Below are positions 62,327-64,000 of a stretch of 64,000 nt of DNA, one piece after another (positions within the stretch are counted from its first letter, which is position 1; each line of letters begins with the position of its first letter). The position numbers and the translations under genes were made by a program. This stretch comes from Oxalobacteraceae bacterium. GTDB lineage: Bacteria > Pseudomonadota > Gammaproteobacteria > Burkholderiales > Burkholderiaceae_D. Where the stretch lies: the NCBI GenBank assembly GCA_947374865.1, contig CANCDR010000006.1, forward strand, positions 1 to 64,000, in the 5' to 3' direction. The notes under the pieces were generated by a model. It did no database searches, was not told where the DNA came from, and saw nothing but the letters and a program-made list of their open reading frames with translations.

Positions 62327-62357
62327 AAAAATCCCCGGTTCGCCGGGGATTTTTTTT
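62327..62357 (+). terminator. Intrinsic terminator of the cold-shock gene
   Basis: AAAATCCCCGG / CCGGGGATTTT with a TTCG tetraloop, then a T-run. Confidence 0.93.
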
Positions 62358-62515
62358 GGCCTTTTTTTTGATGCCGCCCAAGCTATGCAGCCGCTGCATG
62401 GCAGCTACATAGCGTGTTCATCGTTGCTAAATACCCGCTAAATACCCGCACACAAATACTTCGACAGCGCAGCAGCCAATTGGTCCTGCTCAGCGCTGCG
62501 CGTCAACTATAACGC

Positions 62516-62521
62516 TATAAT
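62516..62521 (+). promoter_or_regulatory. Candidate -10 of malate synthase
   Basis: A TATAAT hexamer 113 bases before the aceB start; the -35 is weak. The 62358-62633 spacer otherwise shows only a short direct repeat of GCTAAATACCC. Confidence 0.35.
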
Positions 62522-62633
62522 GCTTGATTACGCGGTCCATGAAGTGCGCGCTTCACTTTTTGGACGGCAGGATTTCACCACCGGCACCCCATTTTTTTCC
62601 TCGATTACTTTACGCTAATACAGGAGCTTTCCC

Positions 62634-64000
62634 ATGGCACTTCAACTTCCAGCAGGTATGCAAATTACGGGCGACATCAAGCCCGGCTTCGACGCGATTC
62701 TTTCGCCAGAGGCGCTCGCGCTCGTTGCCAAACTCGCGCGCGCCTTTGAGCCGCGCCGTCTCGAATTAATGGCCGAACGCGTCACGGTCGCCAAACGTCT
62801 GGATGCCGGCGGCACGCTTGATTTTCTGCCGACTACCAAGCATATCCGTGAAGGCGACTGGAAAATCGCCCCGATCCCCAAGGCGCTCGAATGCCGTCGG
62901 GTGGAGATCACGGGCCCGGTCGAGCGCAAGATGGTCATCAATGCCTTTAATTCGGGCGCTGATGCCTACATGACCGATTTCGAAGATTCGAATACGCCAA
63001 ACTGGGATAACCAGGTCAGCGGCCATATCAATCTGAACGACGCGATTCGTCGCACGATCAGCCTTGAGCAAAATGGCAAATCCTATAAGCTCAATGACAA
63101 AATCGCCACCTTGTTGGTGCGCCCGCGCGGCTGGCATATGGAAGAAAAACATGTGCTCCTGGATGGCAAACGCATCTCGGGCGGTATCTTTGACTTTGCC
63201 CTTTTCATGGTCCACAACGCCAAGGAATTATTAGCGCGCGGTGCGGGTCCTTACTTCTACCTGCCGAAACTGGAGTCGCATCTGGAAGCGCGGCTGTGGA
63301 ATGACATCTTCGTCATGACCCAACAAGAGCTCGGTCTGGCACAAGGTACCATCAAGGCCACAGTCCTGATTGAAACCATCAATGCGGCCTTCGAGATGGA
63401 TGAAATTCTCTACGAATTGCGCGAGCACAGCGCGGGTCTGAATGCCGGACGTTGGGATTACATTTTTTCCTGCATTAAAAAATTCAAGCTCGATAAAAAC
63501 TTCTGTCTGGCTGATCGCGCCAAGGTCACCATGACCGCGCCTTTCATGCGTTCGTATGCGCTGCTATTACTCAAGACCTGTCACTTCCGCGGTGCCCCAG
63601 CCATGGGCGGTATGGCCGCACTGATTCCGATCAAAAACGATCCGGAGAAAAATGCGATCGCCATGGGCGGCGTGCAAGTCGATAAGGCGCGCGACGCTGA
63701 CGATGGTTACGACGGCGGCTGGGTAGCCCATCCGGGTCTGGTCGATCTGGCTATGACCGAATTTAAACGCGTATTGGGTGACCGGCCGAACCAGTTTGAT
63801 AAGCAGCGTCCCGATGTGCACGTTGCCGCCGCTGACCTGCTCAATTTTAAGCCGGAGACCCCGATCACCGAGGCGGGTCTGCGTTACAACATCAACGTCG
63901 GCATCCATTATCTGGGTGCCTGGCTAGCCGGTAATGGCTGTGTCCCGATCCATAATCTAATGGAAGATGCGGCGACCGCCGAGATCAGCCGCAGTCAGGT
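62634..64000 (+). CDS. aceB: Malate synthase A, 5' part (runs off the window)
   Basis: 455 codons are visible of roughly 530. The ATG at 62634 follows CAGGAGC. Family motifs are [77 protein letters not shown] and [17 protein letters not shown], covering the catalytic TIM barrel, then [13 protein letters not shown]. It condenses glyoxylate with acetyl-CoA in the glyoxylate shunt, allowing growth on acetate and fatty acids. This complements the propionyl-CoA route at 37.5-44.4 kb. Confidence 0.96.
   Translation, partial: MALQLPAGMQITGDIKPGFDAILSPEALALVAKLARAFEPRRLELMAERVTVAKRLDAGGTLDFLPTTKHIREGDWKIAPIPKALECRRVEITGPVERKMVINAFNSGADAYMTDFEDSNTPNWDNQVSGHINLNDAIRRTISLEQNGKSYKLNDKIATLLVRPRGWHMEEKHVLLDGKRISGGIFDFALFMVHNAKELLARGAGPYFYLPKLESHLEARLWNDIFVMTQQELGLAQGTIKATVLIETINAAFEMDEILYELREHSAGLNAGRWDYIFSCIKKFKLDKNFCLADRAKVTMTAPFMRSYALLLLKTCHFRGAPAMGGMAALIPIKNDPEKNAIAMGGVQVDKARDADDGYDGGWVAHPGLVDLAMTEFKRVLGDRPNQFDKQRPDVHVAAADLLNFKPETPITEAGLRYNINVGIHYLGAWLAGNGCVPIHNLMEDAATAEISRSQ

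Overview
The window looks like chromosome of a motile, aerobic betaproteobacterium of the Burkholderiales, probably the Oxalobacteraceae (Undibacterium/Herminiimonas type). This rests on the Burkholderiales-like flagellins followed by a flaG-like start, the propionyl-CoA carboxylase/methylmalonyl-CoA mutase cluster, malate synthase A, and the overall protein style. It is an inference from protein sequence; no 16S rRNA is present.

Layout. 1-4.9 kb: the start of a flaG-like gene and two flagellin genes, all on the minus strand. They are separated by a 1.5 kb gene-free stretch carrying hairpin repeats and stray promoter- and terminator-like signals. 5.2-11.2 kb: a secreted protein built from about 56 tandem octapeptides (consensus xLTTSQVx) with a calcium-binding C-terminus, then an ABC exporter with a protease-dead C39-like domain and a HlyD-type adaptor, together a type I secretion set without its TolC partner. 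11.3-28.6 kb: an AT-richer glycan island. Its plus-strand arm holds a methyltransferase, two unrecognised proteins, an SDR epimerase, a C-methyltransferase and a GT2. Its convergent minus-strand arm runs from pseB through a pseF-like cytidylyltransferase, an RmlD-like SDR, a NeuB-family synthase, a GT2, a Gfo/Idh/MocA oxidoreductase, a DegT aminotransferase, a GNAT, a GT-B-like protein and a PP-loop amidotransferase to an overlapping amidase. The set implies a CMP-activated nonulosonic (pseudaminic-like) acid with an amidino modification, probably for flagellin or another surface structure.

28.6-37.5 kb: a variable zone with toxin-antitoxin modules (TumE/TumA, VapBC, an orphan BrnA-like antitoxin, an orphan HTH protein), an Rpn-type nuclease, lldD, zntB, a REP-associated (Y1) transposase and galE. 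It is studded with at least twelve copies of an 18-base repeat, GGGGTCAGGTCTTGACAT. In four genes a copy lies exactly at the 3' end and supplies the last four codons and the stop (Gly-Val-Arg-Ser-stop).

37.5-64 kb: GC-richer core metabolism. It contains the propionate/methylmalonyl-CoA operon (mcm-meaB-pccB-pccA), a TPR/O-GlcNAc-transferase-like protein fused to a GT2 domain, a truncated diguanylate-cyclase N-terminus, a NarL-type two-component pair, an S9 peptidase, a DUF885 protein, a decayed serine hydrolase, tRNA-Arg(ACG), a TonB-dependent receptor, a Lys/Ala-rich exported protein, DUF1294, a HigBA-like pair, an AI-2E family transporter, a cold-shock gene and the 5' part of malate synthase A.

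The most unusual items are the stop-codon-donating repeat family, the octapeptide type I secretion substrate beside a sugar-modification island, the amidase coupled to a PP-loop sugar amidotransferase, the nonulosonate locus with no recognisable UDP-sugar hydrolase, and the OGT-GT2 fusion.
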